From Acidobacteriota bacterium (GTDB lineage: Bacteria; Acidobacteriota; Terriglobia; Bryobacterales; Bryobacteraceae): DNA of 53,025 nt. The stretch lies in the NCBI GenBank assembly GCA_025354885.1, contig JANXLY010000427.1:1-53025 (forward strand), in the 5' to 3' direction. Made by a program: the position numbers and the translations under genes. The notes beneath the pieces were generated by a model, which made no database searches, had not been told where the DNA came from, and saw only the letters and a program-made list of their open reading frames with translations. This document shows positions 24,149 through 32,425 of the stretch, piece after piece (within the stretch, counting starts at the first letter, position 1; every line of letters starts with the position of its first letter).

Positions 24149-24154
24149 TAAGAT
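24149..24154 (+). promoter_or_regulatory. -10 box TAAGAT, six bases before the ATG at 24161
   Basis: TAAGAT, six bases (TTATTC), then ATG. No Shine-Dalgarno sequence; the -35 region is unclear. Probable leaderless start of the three-gene operon that follows. Confidence 0.5.
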
Positions 24155-24160
24155 TTATTC

Positions 24161-26209
24161 ATGCTTAGAGCACTGCTGCTGTGGTTGGGGCTTTGCCTCG
24201 CGATCCCTGCCCAGACGAAAATTCCTCCCATTTGGCCCCTGATTCAGGGGACATTCCCGCATGGTGGACAGCGAGGTACTGCGGTCACCATCAGTTTGAG
24301 CGGCAGGAATCTGCAGGACGCAAAACAGCTGGTTTTTAGCTCCCCGAAATTGAAGGCGGAGATTTTGAAATCGGATGCTTATCGGGTAACAGTGCGGATA
24401 GAGCTGGCCGACGACGCCGAAAAGGGGCGGCACGACTTTCGCCTGCTTTGCGCGCATGGTTCAGCGATTGGCTACTTTGATGTGAACTCGTTTGTCGAGC
24501 GGAGCGAGAAGGAGCCCAATGATACGCGGGCGCAGGCCGAGGAGCTGGTCTTTCCTGCTCTGGTGAACGGGATACTGAAAGCGGCGGATTATGACTATTT
24601 CCGCTTTGAAGGGAAGCTTGGGCAACAGCTCACCTTTGATGTGTTGGCGACGCGGAATGGGGCGAATACCGATGCGGTATTGAGCGTGCTCGATACGAAG
24701 GGTGTGGAGTTAGCGGAGTCTGACGACTACTACGGGTTTAAGGATCCGCATTTGAAATTTCGAGTTCCTTCGGGTGGCACTTATTTCCTGCGGGTATATG
24801 GATCGAGCGAAGCAGGGTCTGAAACGTCGGACTACCGGCTGGTGGCTGGCGAGATGCCTCATGTGGATTTGGCGATGCCGGCTGGTGGAACACGGGGCAA
24901 AACGGCAGAGGTGACTTTGCACGGAGTAAACCTGGGGGGAGTGAAAGAAGTGTGGCTCGGAGATGGATTGGCGAGAGGGGAAGTGATATCGACCGGAATT
25001 GAGCAAGCGCGGGTAAGGATTGCGATCCCCGAAACGGTGGCGGAAGGTGAGTACAGATTGCATGTGGCAGGGGCGACGATGCCTGTGCCTTTTGTTGTGT
25101 CCCGATATTCGGAGATCGATGTTTCAGATGCGACGGCACGGAACAAAAAAGACCCGAAGCCAGTGGAATTGCCCATTGTGGCCAACGGGATTTTGGACCG
25201 CCCGAAGGCGACGGATTATTTTGTGTTTCGGGTAGAGAAAGCAACAACAGTGGTGCTCGATGTGACGGGGATGCAATTGGGATATCTAACTGACCCGATG
25301 GTGTTGTTGTACGACGAGACGGGCAAGAGACTGGCTTATCAGGATGACCCAACAACGAACACGGGTAAGGAGCCTGCTAACCTTGACCCGCACCTGGTCT
25401 ATACGCTGCCGAAGGCCGGACGCTATATTGCTGCATTGCGGGATGCGCAGTTTCGTGGGGACCCGAGTTTTCTGTATCGCCTGACGATCAAGGAGGCGAA
25501 GCCAGATTTTTCGATTCAAGTAGTGGGAACGGAAGATACGTTTTATCGGGGGCGGAGCAATGCAGTGCTGGTAAGGGTAAGACGGCTGGAAGGTTGGAAT
25601 ACGCCGGTAGCAGTATGGGCAGAGAATCTTCCTCTTGGCGTGAGTGTGAAGCCGGTAATTGCAGAACCGAAAAACACGCCTTATACGGGGACCTGCGGAG
25701 AAACGCATTACCTTGATGGGAGCAATGTGGAACTGAATTTTGTGGTGAGCGCAGATGCACCGCTAAATCTTGCGGCGATACGCTTTCAGGGACGAGGCGA
25801 GATGGGAGGTGAGACCGTTGAGCGAAGCGGAAAGACACGGTATTTTCGGAATCGAGTCCGCTTTATCGGCACCGCAGAGGAAGATGCCTTGCGGGCGACA
25901 ATTGCGGATGCACCAGGCGTGGTGCTGGGCGTGCCACAGACGCTCAGTTTGGACAAGGCAGGGATGGCGCAGTTTACGGCAATCGTGACGCGCCTCGATG
26001 AGGGAAAAGATCCGCTTGAGCTTTCTCTGGAGGCAGCGGCTGGCGGACTTAGTGTGGATCTGAAGGAAGTAGCAGCAGCAAGTACGAGGGCAGATTTGAA
26101 GCTGAAGGCGGCAGAAAATGCACCGGGGGAATTTGTCCTTGTGGGGCGAATTCATGGCGCAGTCATCGGAAAATCGCATCCGATCCGGGTGCGAAGGAGC
26201 GCGATGTGA
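24161..26209 (+). CDS. Secreted PPC-domain (pre-peptidase C-terminal-like) protein
   Basis: 682 residues. A signal peptide (residues 1-19, ending P-A-Q) leads to a series of beta-sandwich domains: an IPT-like N-terminal domain (G-G-Q-R-G-T-A-V-T-I-S-L-S-G), then two PPC-type domains. The first is marked by E-K-E-P-N-D-T-R-A-Q-A and D-Y-D-Y-F-R-F; the second by P-K-A-T-D-Y-F-V-F-R-V and a P-K-A-G-R-Y-I-A strand. A second IPT-like domain lies between them. No catalytic residues are visible. In Planctomycetes and Solibacter such proteins are encoded with DUF1549/DUF1553 and DUF1501 proteins, exactly as here. The stop overlaps the next start (GTGA), so they form one operon. The cellular role of this operon type is not established. 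Confidence 0.8.
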   Translation: MLRALLLWLGLCLAIPAQTKIPPIWPLIQGTFPHGGQRGTAVTISLSGRNLQDAKQLVFSSPKLKAEILKSDAYRVTVRIELADDAEKGRHDFRLLCAHGSAIGYFDVNSFVERSEKEPNDTRAQAEELVFPALVNGILKAADYDYFRFEGKLGQQLTFDVLATRNGANTDAVLSVLDTKGVELAESDDYYGFKDPHLKFRVPSGGTYFLRVYGSSEAGSETSDYRLVAGEMPHVDLAMPAGGTRGKTAEVTLHGVNLGGVKEVWLGDGLARGEVISTGIEQARVRIAIPETVAEGEYRLHVAGATMPVPFVVSRYSEIDVSDATARNKKDPKPVELPIVANGILDRPKATDYFVFRVEKATTVVLDVTGMQLGYLTDPMVLLYDETGKRLAYQDDPTTNTGKEPANLDPHLVYTLPKAGRYIAALRDAQFRGDPSFLYRLTIKEAKPDFSIQVVGTEDTFYRGRSNAVLVRVRRLEGWNTPVAVWAENLPLGVSVKPVIAEPKNTPYTGTCGETHYLDGSNVELNFVVSADAPLNLAAIRFQGRGEMGGETVERSGKTRYFRNRVRFIGTAEEDALRATIADAPGVVLGVPQTLSLDKAGMAQFTAIVTRLDEGKDPLELSLEAAAGGLSVDLKEVAAASTRADLKLKAAENAPGEFVLVGRIHGAVIGKSHPIRVRRSAM

Positions 26210-28557
26210 AGTTACTCATTTTGTTTGTTGCGGTGCCGCTCGCGGGGGCGCTCAGTGTTTATCCGGCGCGCATCGAACTTTACGGTCAGGACGCAAAGCA
26301 GGTGATCACGGTGACGGATCGCAACGCGGATGGGTATGAACGTGACGTGACAGGAACCTGCAATGTGCCGAACGTTGTGACAGTCAAGCAGGCCCCGGTT
26401 TTGAGGCTGGTTTGCGGAGGAAAGGGGTTGAGTGTGCCGATTCTCGTCAAGGCTGCAGCTCGCAAGCCGGGGATCAGTTTCATCAATGATGTGAGTCCGA
26501 TCTTTACGATGAGTGGTTGCGCGGGTTCGAATTGTCACGGGTCGATTCGTGGGCAGCGTGGATTCAAGCTTTCGCTTTTTGGCAATGATCCCCTGCTCGA
26601 TTACGAGGCAGTGACAAACCTGACAGCGAAGAGAATTGACCGGAAAGAGGCGGCAAAGAGTATGTTGCTGGGCAAGGCGACAGCGCAGACGCCGCACGGA
26701 GGCGGGTTTCGTTTTGCGCCGGATTCGCTCCAGTACCGGGTCTTGCTGGACTGGATTGAGCAAGGGGCACCGTATGATTCGGGGACCACGCCCCGCATTG
26801 CGTCGCTGACGGTTTATCCGGAACAGCGATTGCTGGTGGGAGTTGGGGCTACACAGCAACTGGTTGCCATTGCGAAGTATTCTGACGGAACGCTGCGGGA
26901 TGTGACTCATCTGGCGCAGTATGCGGCAAACGACCCGGACACAGTGCAGGTTAATGCGAAGGGACAGGTGCAAGCGTTGCAGGCCGGGGAGACGGCCGTG
27001 ATGGTGAGGACGATGGGATTTGCAGTTGCCTCGCGCATTCTGATTGCGGGTGCAATTACGGCAAAGGATTACCCGACGATCCAGAGCAACAACTATGTGG
27101 ACGAGCGCATCTTCGAGAAGCTTCGAAAGCTGAACATCCGGCCATCAGAGGCAGCGGGTGAAGCGGAGTTTCTGCGGCGTTTGTATCTGGATACCACTGG
27201 GTTGCTGCCGACGCCGGAAGTATCGCGTGTTTATCTTGATTCGAAGAATCCACGCAAGCGGGCGGAACTGATCGAGCAATTGCTGGCGCGTCGAGAACAT
27301 GCCGAAGTGTGGGCGTTGAAGTTTAGTGAATTAACCAGAGCAGGCACGCGCGAGGCCGGAAATAAGGGCGCGAAGATTGTTTACGGGTACTTGCGGGATT
27401 CTTTTCAGGCGAACAAGCCTTATGACCGGATGGTGCGGGAAATGATTTTGAGTCAGGGTTCGCACAGCTTTGCCAATTCCTCGATGGGAGGAGTGAGACA
27501 GTCGCCAACCAGCTTTTACAACATCAGCTTTGACTCGAACGCGCCGGACCACGCAACCAACATCAGTCAGCTTTTTCTTGGAGTGAGAATGGAGTGCGCC
27601 AAGTGCCACAACCATCCGTGGGAGCGCTGGACACAAGACGACTTCTATGGGTTTGCGGCGTTTTTTGCAAGGGTCGGAATCAAGGAAGTTTACGAGAACG
27701 ACGAAAATGCGACGCAGTACATGGAAGAGGGGAGCGTTGAGCATCCAAAGACCAAGAAGAAGGTGAACCCGAAGTTTCTGGATGGGGCGACGATTGCCGA
27801 TTCACAGGATGGAGACATTCGGGAAAATCTGGTGGACTGGATGGTATCGGCAAAGAATCCATTTTTTGCCAAGACGATTGTGAACCGGGTTTGGAAGCAT
27901 TATTTTGGGCGGGGGTTTGTGGAAGAAGTGGATGATTTTCGGGTGACGAATCCACCGACCCATCCGGAGCTGCTTGATGCGCTGGCGGCCGATTTGATTG
28001 CGCATCATTATGACCTTCGACATCTGGAGCGGACGATATTGAACTCGCGTACTTATCAACTGAGTGCCGAGCCGAACGACAGCAATCGTGCGGACCGGAG
28101 AAACCTTTCGCATTTTCCGGTGCGGCGGCTGATGGCCGAAATCTTAGTGGATACGATGAGCCAGGCCGCACAGGTGGAAGAGAAGTTTGCCGGCTATCCG
28201 CCAGAGACGCGGGCGATGCAAGTCTATGGAGGAGGTGGCGGGTACATGTTGTCCAGTTTTGGAAGATTGAGCCGCGACATCATTTGCGAGCGGGATACGC
28301 AACCAGACATGGCGCAGACGATGCATCTGATCTCGGGATCGACAATTCAGAACAAGGTATCGAAATCGAAACTGCCGTGGGAAATGGGTGACGATGCGCT
28401 GGTGGAGCACGTGTATCTTGCAGCACTGGTGAGGCAGCCGTTGGAAGCAGAACGCCGGGCGATTCGCGAGCGAATCGGAAACAGCGAGCGCAAAGCGGTG
28501 TTTCAAGATCTGCTATGGGCGATTTTCAATTCTAAAGAATTCATGTACCAGCATTAG
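26206..28557 (+). CDS. DUF1549/DUF1553 cytochrome-like secreted protein with Ig-like domain
   Basis: 783 residues from GTG 26206. It has a signal peptide, then a planctomycete-cytochrome-like region with C-A-G-S-N-C-H-G, which is C-x4-C-H rather than the standard C-x2-C-H. A bacterial Ig-like (BIG2) region follows at about 200-285. DUF1549 (about 300-490) opens with N-Y-V-D-E-R-I-F and contains a standard heme-type C-A-K-C-H-N-H-P-W-E-R-W. DUF1553 (about 530-770) has N-R-V-W-K-H-Y-F-G-R-G and R-T-Y-Q-L-S. The families are common in Planctomycetes and Solibacter; their reaction is unknown, and electron transfer linked to polymer degradation is often proposed. Operon with the PPC gene before and the DUF1501 gene after (six-base gap). 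Confidence 0.85.
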   Translation: MKLLILFVAVPLAGALSVYPARIELYGQDAKQVITVTDRNADGYERDVTGTCNVPNVVTVKQAPVLRLVCGGKGLSVPILVKAAARKPGISFINDVSPIFTMSGCAGSNCHGSIRGQRGFKLSLFGNDPLLDYEAVTNLTAKRIDRKEAAKSMLLGKATAQTPHGGGFRFAPDSLQYRVLLDWIEQGAPYDSGTTPRIASLTVYPEQRLLVGVGATQQLVAIAKYSDGTLRDVTHLAQYAANDPDTVQVNAKGQVQALQAGETAVMVRTMGFAVASRILIAGAITAKDYPTIQSNNYVDERIFEKLRKLNIRPSEAAGEAEFLRRLYLDTTGLLPTPEVSRVYLDSKNPRKRAELIEQLLARREHAEVWALKFSELTRAGTREAGNKGAKIVYGYLRDSFQANKPYDRMVREMILSQGSHSFANSSMGGVRQSPTSFYNISFDSNAPDHATNISQLFLGVRMECAKCHNHPWERWTQDDFYGFAAFFARVGIKEVYENDENATQYMEEGSVEHPKTKKKVNPKFLDGATIADSQDGDIRENLVDWMVSAKNPFFAKTIVNRVWKHYFGRGFVEEVDDFRVTNPPTHPELLDALAADLIAHHYDLRHLERTILNSRTYQLSAEPNDSNRADRRNLSHFPVRRLMAEILVDTMSQAAQVEEKFAGYPPETRAMQVYGGGGGYMLSSFGRLSRDIICERDTQPDMAQTMHLISGSTIQNKVSKSKLPWEMGDDALVEHVYLAALVRQPLEAERRAIRERIGNSERKAVFQDLLWAIFNSKEFMYQH

Positions 28558-28563
28558 GAGCGA

Positions 28564-29847
28564 ATGATGAACAGTTTTGACCGTCGCGGCTTTTTGAGAA
28601 TCGGCTCTATCGCTACGTTTGGCTCGCTGGACTGGGGCATGGTGGAGCAGCTGCGGGCGCAATCGGCGAAGCCATCGGGTAAAGACATCTCGATCATTCA
28701 CCTTTGGCTGGCGGGAGGGTTGAGCCATCTCGACACTTTTGATATGAAGCCAGAATCGGACCGCAAGTACCGGACGACGTTTGGAGCGATTCCGACTTCG
28801 ATTCCGGGGCTGCATGTTTCAGAACATCTTCCAAGGACGGCGAAGCTGATGCACAAGCTGACGTTGATCCGGTCGATGACGCACAAACAATCGGCGCACG
28901 GAACCGCGCAAACGCTGATGTTGAGCGGACACGATGCGTTGCCAACACTGCTGGTGCCAAGCGTTGGAAGTGTACTTGCGAAGGAACTGGGTTCGCGAAA
29001 TGAGTTGCCGCCCTATGTAATTGTTCCGCAGCCCCGAGGAAATAACGCGAGGGCAGGATTCCTGGGGCCGAAGTACAACCCGTTTTCAGCTGGAGATCCG
29101 AGTGTTGCGAAGTATTCTGTGCGGGACATGGATTTGCCGATGGGAGTGGATTGGGCGCGGATGGAAGGCCGCAATAGTCTGCTGCATCTGGTAGATGAGA
29201 GGATTCGCAAGTACGACACAACCGACACGTTTGAGACGCTCGATGGGTATTACCAGTCGGCATTTGATTTGATGAAGTCGCCGCGGGCGAAGAAGGCTTT
29301 TCAGATTTCTGAAGAGCCGGAAGCATTGCGAGAGCAGTACGGGAGGACGGCGATGGGCCAGGGAGCGTTGCTGGCAAGGCGGTTGGTGGAAGCAGGCGTA
29401 CGATTTGTAAGTGTAGGGAAGGGGGACAATGCCTGGGACCATCACAGTACCTTGTTTCCGGCATATGCGAATGAATTCATGCCTGAGCTGGACCGCTCGT
29501 TTTCTGCATTGTTGAGCGACCTCGAACAGCGGGGGATGCTGCAGACGACGCTAGTGATCGTGACTGGAGAATTTGGACGCACGGCAGAGATCAATGTGAA
29601 CAATGGCCGAGACCACTGGCCAAACTGTTTTTCGCTTGTGCTGGCAGGGGCTGGAGTGCCGCAGGGGCAGATCGTGGGGGCCTCTGACAAGGACGGTATG
29701 TATGTAAAAGAGCATCCTGTCGAAGTACCGGATTTGATGGCAACGATTTTCAAGAAACTGGGTGTGGACTTTGAAAAAGAGTATGTTTCAAATATCGGGC
29801 GACCGCTCAAGATTGCAGACGGGAGACCGCTGAGTTTTCTCGGTTGA
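28564..29847 (+). CDS. DUF1501 protein, Tat-exported (alkaline phosphatase/sulfatase fold)
   Basis: 427 residues; a second ATG follows the first, and AGGAG precedes them. The N-terminus D-R-R-G-F-L-R-I-G is a Tat signal. The family belongs to the alkaline phosphatase-like fold. H-L-W-L-A-G-G-L-S-H-L-D-T-F-D-M-K near residue 45 is its signature, followed by S-A-H-G-T-A, W-D-H-H-S near 295, and a V-T-G-E-F-G-R-T metal-site segment with N-G-R-D-H-W-P. No activity has been settled for the family. It is the last gene of the PPC, DUF1549/1553 and DUF1501 operon and probably acts on the same extracellular process. Confidence 0.88.
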   Translation: MMNSFDRRGFLRIGSIATFGSLDWGMVEQLRAQSAKPSGKDISIIHLWLAGGLSHLDTFDMKPESDRKYRTTFGAIPTSIPGLHVSEHLPRTAKLMHKLTLIRSMTHKQSAHGTAQTLMLSGHDALPTLLVPSVGSVLAKELGSRNELPPYVIVPQPRGNNARAGFLGPKYNPFSAGDPSVAKYSVRDMDLPMGVDWARMEGRNSLLHLVDERIRKYDTTDTFETLDGYYQSAFDLMKSPRAKKAFQISEEPEALREQYGRTAMGQGALLARRLVEAGVRFVSVGKGDNAWDHHSTLFPAYANEFMPELDRSFSALLSDLEQRGMLQTTLVIVTGEFGRTAEINVNNGRDHWPNCFSLVLAGAGVPQGQIVGASDKDGMYVKEHPVEVPDLMATIFKKLGVDFEKEYVSNIGRPLKIADGRPLSFLG

Positions 29848-29897
29848 GGAGAAACGGGGGATTTGAGAGATATATGCGACTCCTTGAATAGATCAGC

Positions 29898-30470
29898 TTG
29901 ATTCTTCTTCCATCCATAGCCGTTGATGCCGACCTGGAGTTGGCGAAAGCAGTGCTGCGACGCGACCGGAAAGCGTCGGCGGAGTTCGTGCAACTGTATT
30001 CCGACCCGCTCTATCGCTACATTCGATTTCGGCTACAGCCAAGGCTAGAGAATGTAGAAGATCTTGTGCAGGAAGTATTTCTTACAGCCTGGAGGTCTCT
30101 TGAAAAGTATCAGGGGGCTTCGCCGTTGCGAGTTTGGCTGCTGGGGATCGCACGGCACAAAGTGCAGGATCACTACCGGCAAATACTGAAGAGTGTTCCC
30201 TTCCCCGAGGATGCTGAGGAATTGAAGGCCGACGACGAGCCGCTTGAAATGTTGCTTGCAACGAAGCAGGCGCAGGAGCGGATCTCGGCGATTCTGGTGC
30301 AGTTGCCCGAGGATTACCGGACGGCGTTGCTTTGGCGTTATTGGGAGAGGCGCAGTGCCGAAGAGATCGGGGCCGAGATTGGGCGAACATCGAAGGCGGT
30401 GGAACGATTGCTGGCAAGGGCACGGCAGCAGTTCAAAGAGCAATGGCAGAGAAAGGAGGCAGGACAGTGA
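29898..30470 (+). CDS. ECF-type RNA polymerase sigma factor
   Basis: 190 residues from TTG 29898; an in-frame TAG lies nine bases before it and no ATG follows early, so the start is uncertain by up to about 18 codons. Region 2: Y-S-D-P-L-Y-R-Y-I-R-F-R-L, then V-E-D-L-V-Q-E-V-F-L-T-A-W and V-W-L-L-G-I-A-R-H-K-V. Region 4: L-P-E-D-Y-R-T-A-L-L-W-R-Y-W, then S-A-E-E-I-G-A-E-I-G-R-T-S-K-A-V-E-R-L. The GTGA overlap with the next gene pairs it with a zinc-ribbon protein. It follows the DUF1501 gene by 50 bases and could be a regulator of that operon. Confidence 0.85.
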   Translation: MILLPSIAVDADLELAKAVLRRDRKASAEFVQLYSDPLYRYIRFRLQPRLENVEDLVQEVFLTAWRSLEKYQGASPLRVWLLGIARHKVQDHYRQILKSVPFPEDAEELKADDEPLEMLLATKQAQERISAILVQLPEDYRTALLWRYWERRSAEEIGAEIGRTSKAVERLLARARQQFKEQWQRKEAGQ

Positions 30471-30793
30471 ACGACGAAATGTGGTTTGAGCAACTATCGG
30501 AGTGGAGTGAGGAGGAAGAGAAGCTGGCTCCTTCCTGCCTGAAGTCGAGGGTATACTCGCGCCTGATCGAGGCGCAACAGGCAGAGGCTCCGCTGTTGGG
30601 ATTGAAGGACACGGAAGCTGCGGGCCGGGGACTTTGTGTGTTTGAGAAGCTGGTAGAAATTTTGCCAACCGGGGCTAGCTTACAAAATTTCCAATACTGC
30701 TCTATGTGCCATGCACGGGTTGCAGGGGAGAAGATCGAGAACGCACCGATTTACTGGGCAAATTGTCCTTATTGCGAGTTTCAAAACCGTTAA
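30467..30793 (+). CDS. Zinc-ribbon protein paired with ECF sigma factor
   Basis: 108 residues from GTG 30467, chosen because GGAGG lies eight bases before it and it overlaps the sigma stop by four bases. The N-terminal half is acidic and helical (W-S-E-E-E-E-K-L-A-P, then S-R-V-Y-S-R-L-I-E-A). The middle has G-R-G-L-C-V-F-E-K-L-V-E. The end is a zinc ribbon, C-S-M-C...C-P-Y-C, with I-Y-W-A-N between. The H-x3-C-x2-C motif of zinc anti-sigma factors is absent and there is no membrane segment. The position argues for an anti-sigma or sigma co-factor. I recall similar unnamed acidobacterial proteins, but no studied one. Confidence 0.7.
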   Translation: MNDEMWFEQLSEWSEEEEKLAPSCLKSRVYSRLIEAQQAEAPLLGLKDTEAAGRGLCVFEKLVEILPTGASLQNFQYCSMCHARVAGEKIENAPIYWANCPYCEFQNR

Positions 30794-30796
30794 GAA

Positions 30797-31444
30797 TTAA
30801 AACTCGCGGACAAGGCCGAACTGATTCAGGAAATTCAGGAAGAGCGCTTTGCCTTGCGGCCGCAACTGGGAACTGAGCGGATTGGAAGAAACGGTTTCCC
30901 AAAAGCTGTAACGAAAGCGCCATTTGCCGCGGAGTTGTACATCGAGTCCGACTGCGGTACGCCAATAGGGCTTGGTTGCTGCAAAGCTTTCTGCCGACAG
31001 AGATGGGTTGCCTTTGCGAATCAGTAGGGTTCTGGCGCTGCTGTCGAGCCGGATTAGGCCTGCCCCACCACTGACGTAAGGCCGGAATCTTGAAGAGCGA
31101 GGCTGGAAGTAAATCATGCCATCGATGCCGCCGGAATTTTGTTGCAGCGTTCGAGATTGTTCAAAGCTATCTTCTTTGCCTGCGGCAATATTGAGACCGG
31201 TAAAGGTAACAGCATTGCGATTGGAACCAAAGTTGGCCTGGACGCTGAAGTATTCGCGGATGTGACGGCCCGCAAAGAGCTGGAATGCAAAGCCGTTCTG
31301 AGGCTTGTAAAGCGCGATGCTGGTACGGCTCGAATCGACCACCGTGCTGCCATCACCCGTGAGGGTAGCGATGCCCACTGTGCCGCCGGCGAACCACTGG
31401 CCTTGAGCTGAGGAACAAGCAAGCAAGAACACCCAAAAGAACAT
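30797..31444 (-). CDS. Outer-membrane beta-barrel protein (OmpA/OprF-like porin fold)
   Basis: 215 residues. A short signal peptide (M-F-F-W-V-F-L-L-A-C-S-S-A-Q-G) is followed by alternating amphipathic strands rich in aromatic and Gly residues (F-A-F-Q-L-F-A-G-R-H, S-V-Q-A-N-F-G, F-R-P-Y-V-S-G-G-A-G-L, W-R-F-R-Y-S-F-W-E). The terminal strand ends in phenylalanine (Q-F-G-L-V-R-E-F), the BAM recognition signal. The size suggests an eight-stranded barrel. Transport or adhesion role unknown. Single gene, convergent with the zinc-ribbon gene (three-base gap) and divergent from the beta-helix gene. Confidence 0.75.
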   Translation of the reverse strand: MFFWVFLLACSSAQGQWFAGGTVGIATLTGDGSTVVDSSRTSIALYKPQNGFAFQLFAGRHIREYFSVQANFGSNRNAVTFTGLNIAAGKEDSFEQSRTLQQNSGGIDGMIYFQPRSSRFRPYVSGGAGLIRLDSSARTLLIRKGNPSLSAESFAATKPYWRTAVGLDVQLRGKWRFRYSFWETVSSNPLSSQLRPQGKALFLNFLNQFGLVREF

Positions 31445-31490
31445 TCTTATATTTTGAGGGGGATCGAACGATAAGTCACGACTGATTGAG

Positions 31491-31504
31491 AGGAAGCGCT
31501 TCCT
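31491..31504. promoter_or_regulatory. Perfect 14-bp palindrome in the divergent region
   Basis: AGGAAGCGCTTCCT reads the same on both strands. It sits between the divergent barrel (30797-31444) and beta-helix (31531-32298) genes, 27 bases before the latter's ATG. An operator is possible; the regulator is unknown. Confidence 0.35.
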
Positions 31505-31530
31505 GATTAAAACAGTTCAAAGGATTTGAC

Positions 31531-32298
31531 ATGCGAAACAACATTGTAAACACTGTGATTGCACTTGGCATCGGTGCGCTTTCTCTGATTGCCCAGCCCC
31601 CAAGTGTCCGGCAGATCGGCTTCTATGGCCCTACTCTGCTCACTGAGCCGGGCACCTATGTTCTGACGATGGGACAGGCTGTAGCCAGTTCTACGGGAGC
31701 GGGAATCATTATTACCGGCAACAACATTACGCTCGACCTGGATGGCTTTGCAATTACGGGCGCGGGGAATGCGACAGGAGTTGGCGTTCGCATTGTAGGT
31801 GCCAGAAACGTGGTTGTGAAGAATGGCAGTATCGATTCGGCGCTGATGGGTGTGGTGGCGATGAACTCGAGTAATGTACGGATTGAGAACCTGCGCATTC
31901 GTGGACTGTCTGGCGCACCTCCCGAAGCGGGAATCATGTTGGTTGGAACTTCGAATTCGATGATTGTCAACAATCAGATTCTGAATACGGCACTGGGTAT
32001 TTTCATTCGCGGCGGTGCGACCTTCGGAAACCGGATTGAAGGAAATACGCTGACAGCATCGGCAACGAATTCGCCGCTCGGCATCTGCTACAACCCAAGC
32101 GACACCGACAGTAATGGCCCGAAGGGCGACCTGATTACGCGGAACCTGATTCGTGGATACCGTCAGTCATTGGCCTTCGGAGACAGCTCCGAGTTCAACG
32201 TGGCGGAGGGAAATACGTTTATCTTCCGAGCGAGTGCATCCAGCAACCCAAATGCGAGCAACCTTGTGAGGAACAACACGGAAGTGAAGATGAACTAG
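31531..32298 (+). CDS. Secreted right-handed parallel beta-helix protein
   Basis: 255 residues, with AAAGGA before the ATG. A signal peptide (about 1-22) is followed by repeating 20-25 residue coils with V-V-V-K-N-G-S-I, V-R-I-E-N-L-R-I, S-M-I-V-N-N-Q-I and N-R-I-E-G-N-T-L turns, typical of NosD/pectate-lyase-like beta-helices. The opening I-T-L-D-L-D-G-F-A-I-T-G is the usual first coil. Such folds bind or cut polysaccharides; no lyase residues can be assigned here. Single gene with a hairpin downstream. Confidence 0.8.
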   Translation: MRNNIVNTVIALGIGALSLIAQPPSVRQIGFYGPTLLTEPGTYVLTMGQAVASSTGAGIIITGNNITLDLDGFAITGAGNATGVGVRIVGARNVVVKNGSIDSALMGVVAMNSSNVRIENLRIRGLSGAPPEAGIMLVGTSNSMIVNNQILNTALGIFIRGGATFGNRIEGNTLTASATNSPLGICYNPSDTDSNGPKGDLITRNLIRGYRQSLAFGDSSEFNVAEGNTFIFRASASSNPNASNLVRNNTEVKMN

Positions 32299-32308
32299 GT
32301 GGTTGAGC

Positions 32309-32349
32309 GTCAGAGGCAGGGGCACTAATGCTTTGCCCCTGTTCCTGAC
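32309..32349 (+). terminator. Hairpin after the beta-helix gene
   Basis: GTCAG and CAGGGGCA pair with TGCCCCTG and CTGAC around a three-by-three internal loop. No T-run follows, so termination strength is doubtful. Confidence 0.45.
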
Positions 32350-32374
32350 AGAGATGCTTTGCTTTGGGTAACTT

Positions 32375-32403
32375 TTGCTTGGGAATCAAAGTCCTGCTAT
32401 TTT
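32375..32403 (+). promoter_or_regulatory. Probable promoter of the RND pump operon
   Basis: TTGCTT (32375-32380), 17 bases, then TATTTT (32398-32403). The expected start near 32410 leaves a leader of about 16 bases before the ATG at 32426. Confidence 0.4.
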
Positions 32404-32425
32404 AGGGCATTCGTCCCAAACCTCA

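Noticed and set aside
23855-24231. Minus-strand frames with repeated M-F-C-L-H-V-L-P peptides
   Set aside because: The repetition is just the 13-base repeat read antisense to the kinase end.
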